NCBI RefSeq assembly: GCF_000764305.2
Contig: NW_025936295.1
Location: forward strand, 806,001-870,000
Length of the DNA: 64,000 nt
Source of the DNA: Hyalella azteca
Taxonomy: Eukaryota; Arthropoda; Malacostraca; Amphipoda; Hyalellidae
Direction: 5' to 3'
A program made the position numbers and the translations under genes. This document shows positions 62,901-64,000 of the stretch, one piece after another; positions within the stretch are counted from its first letter, which is position 1, and every line of letters begins with the position of its first letter. The notes below the pieces were generated by a model, which searched no databases, was not told where the DNA came from, and was given only the letters and a program-made list of their open reading frames with translations.

Positions 62901-64000
62901 GTGGTTGATGAGCTCATCACAAGTGATGTGCTGAGTGCATGTGTGGCGCACTTCTTCAAGCAGAAGAGTCATCAAGTGTAAGCGCATAGCAAACTTGTTG
63001 GCAAGAGGTGATGCCCAGAGCTGACGCACGTCATCATAGCATGCCGCCGACGATGCCATGCGTTGCAGCTCAAGCGCTTCACAACTGATCTCTTCTACCA
63101 AAGTTTTCAGCATTTTTTCGAGCCATTTGGGGCCGTTTCGTTTGCTGCAGGTTGTAAGGAGATCACAAACTTTGTAAACTATTTCTCCTTGAGCGTCGAG
63201 TTGGCGCAGGCAGCCCTCCAGAAGATTGTCCGTGAAAGCATCCAGCTCTTCTTTCTTGAGAGGAGCTTCAAAGAGCTGCGCACGTCCCACTGGGATCTTA
63301 CTACGAGAAGATGGCGTAGTCCCAGACGACGAAGGCTGGGTTGCCTCACTTGCAGCTGATGTCGAGGCAGGATCGGCAGTATCGTTCGGTGCAGCAGTAG
63401 AAGTCGAAGGAGTTGTGCCGTCGGTGGCTGGTGTAAGGTCCTCCTGCAAGGACATAGCGATGGCACGCAACATCTGCGCGTCTTCTGAGAGTTCGGCGTC
63501 AGGAGCGTCACGATCCAAACTTCCCAAGATACCAAGAGCCAAGTGATCGGTGGCGGGACTCATCAAGAGGAATTCTGTGGCTTGCTCAAGTGTGCTAGTC
63601 TCAGCAATGGCACGCATTACACGCCTCTCAGGGAAACCCATATCCACGAGAGCTCTCATACGCTGTCGGTTGTTCTCTGCCTCCAGATCATCTTCATCAT
63701 CGTCCTCGTCATCTTCGTCTGGTCGAAGAGCTCCGGCTGCAAGAGAACCAGCAGAAACAGGCGGTGGAACAATTATGGTAGTGGAAGTGTTATCCGCGCC
63801 ACCAGCACTAACACCCGCTTCAGTGGTAGCAGAGGATATGAGCGACGCTATTAGAGCAGCAGCTGGCCGCAATGGACCATCGCTATAGCTTGACTCGGCT
63901 ACACCGCTCGAAGATGAGCTCGCTTCAGGGAGCTGAGCGGACGCAGCAGCAGTGTTAGTTGTGGTCGTGACAACAGAAGCAGGGATGTGGGTTGAGGGGG
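41481..64000 (-). CDS. HUWE1: E3 ubiquitin-protein ligase HUWE1, C-terminal 3,432 residues, 5' end beyond the window
   Basis: A giant HECT-type ligase that attaches ubiquitin to nuclear and cytosolic substrates. Exons: 64000-62421, 62184-61685, 61244-61004, 60797-60593, 60373-58736, 58433-58128, 57580-57388, 55625-55499, 55326-55197, 54767-54648, 54354-53451, 52957-52739, 52256-52010, 51665-51546, 51265-51114, 50840-50687, 49957-49479, 49014-48507, 48361-48105, 47881-47673, 47189-46803, 46148-45846, 45596-45522, 44954-44679, 44105-43917, 43709-43522, 43231-43098, 42779-42614, 42295-42105, 41583-41481. Every junction phase agrees and the sum (10,301 nt) reads through to TAG. The order is UBA, WWE, acidic region, ubiquitin-binding motifs, HECT. 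The vertebrate protein has ~4,370 residues, so ~1,200 N-terminal residues lie beyond the edge. Most introns are short and I saw no other genes in them. Confidence 0.96.
51546..52957 (-). other. HUWE1: HUWE1 ubiquitin-binding motif exons
   Basis: Three consecutive exons carry repeated helix-LP-helix motifs: [54 protein letters not shown] and [20 protein letters not shown]. The invariant Leu-Pro pair is that of ubiquitin-binding motifs (UBM) that contact the Leu8 surface of ubiquitin. Four repeats agree with the UBM tract known in HUWE1 and place these exons between the acidic region and the HECT domain. Confidence 0.85.
56985..57335. repeat. 23-bp minisatellite in a HUWE1 intron, about 15 copies
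   Basis: Nearly identical 23-bp units of AGTACCTCAGTATTATTAGC plus ATT fill ~350 bp of the 1.76-kb intron between the HUWE1 exons at 57388-57580 and 55499-55625, just past the 5' donor. Variation is limited to single bases (CTCTG, ATCATT, AGAATT), so the array is young. The rest of this intron has no gene. Confidence 0.95.
58128..60373 (-). other. HUWE1: HUWE1 large armadillo-like and acidic exons
   Basis: The 1,638-nt exon 60373-58736 begins with helical sequence ([59 protein letters not shown]). It ends in long Glu, Asp and Ser runs at 58740-59220. The next exon (58433-58128) adds another Glu run and [19 protein letters not shown]. The antisense strand of the acidic runs shows serine-rich open frames that are artefacts of GAR/GAY codons. 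Confidence 0.85.
60551..60605. repeat. 25-bp duplication of a HUWE1 splice donor
   Basis: CAAGACACTCACTGTTAGGT occurs at 60556-60575 and 60581-60600. Each copy holds the donor AACA|GTGAGT on the minus strand. The upstream donor (exon end 60593) preserves the frame. The second, 25 bases further into the intron, would add codons ending in TGA and shift the frame. Confidence 0.9.
62421..64000 (-). other. HUWE1: HUWE1 exon with UBA and WWE domains (cut by window edge)
   Basis: One long exon, open to the right edge. A UBA domain ([20 protein letters not shown] then [12 protein letters not shown], about 113-148 of the visible protein) would bind ubiquitin. An acidic tract precedes it. The exon ends with a WWE domain (about 460-526) in which [20 protein letters not shown] and [13 protein letters not shown] show the conserved Trp and aromatic positions; WWE domains bind poly-ADP-ribose. 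The donor is CAA|GTAAGG at 62420. Confidence 0.93.

Overview
This is an AT-rich, intron-rich eukaryotic window, almost certainly from an arthropod and probably a crustacean (inference). The left gene belongs to the ionotropic receptor (IR) family of variant glutamate receptors, which is restricted to protostomes. All genes have GT-AG introns, and LINEs, tRNA-derived SINEs and Tc1/mariner relics are abundant. There is no operon, CRISPR array or prokaryotic feature.

Three protein genes, all on the minus strand, can be rebuilt exon by exon with matching splice phases. (1) 591-14030: an IR-type receptor channel in 14 exons (749 residues; the start exon was not found). It has an amino-terminal domain, split ligand-binding halves S1 and S2, TM1, TM3 and TM4. 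(2) 25649-32635: a complete five-exon low-molecular-weight protein tyrosine phosphatase (ACP1 type, 163 residues). (3) 41481-64000, running off the right edge: the C-terminal 3,432 residues of the giant E3 ubiquitin ligase HUWE1 in 30 exons, with UBA, WWE, ubiquitin-binding motifs and the HECT domain.

Between and inside the genes lie mobile and repetitive DNA. A 5'-truncated LINE with an open reverse transcriptase frame sits in an IR intron (1612-3200). A second, shredded copy at 15997-17596 carries a SINE and a 33-bp inverted repeat, and is fused to the 3' tail of another LINE. A DNA-transposon family with termini of the type TCAAACRGGGTAATAAGGG has three copies (29269-30315, 32732-34637, 34658-38550). 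One copy contains a SINE that itself contains a TA-flanked MITE; another contains a decayed mariner. A second SINE family (38905-39175) shares its 3' end with the tail LINE.

The most unusual signal is how often tandem repeats coincide with splice sites or coding ends. The IR exon-12 donor is embedded in an amplified array, and complementary arrays flank IR exons 10-12. Exon 12 is duplicated next to an N. IR exons 4 and 7, the last ACP1 exon and one HUWE1 donor each have a duplicated splice boundary. The IR coding tail is repeated downstream of its stop. The three genes are unrelated in function: chemosensation, tyrosine dephosphorylation and ubiquitination. I see no new multi-gene system, only ordinary animal genes in a repeat-rich setting.
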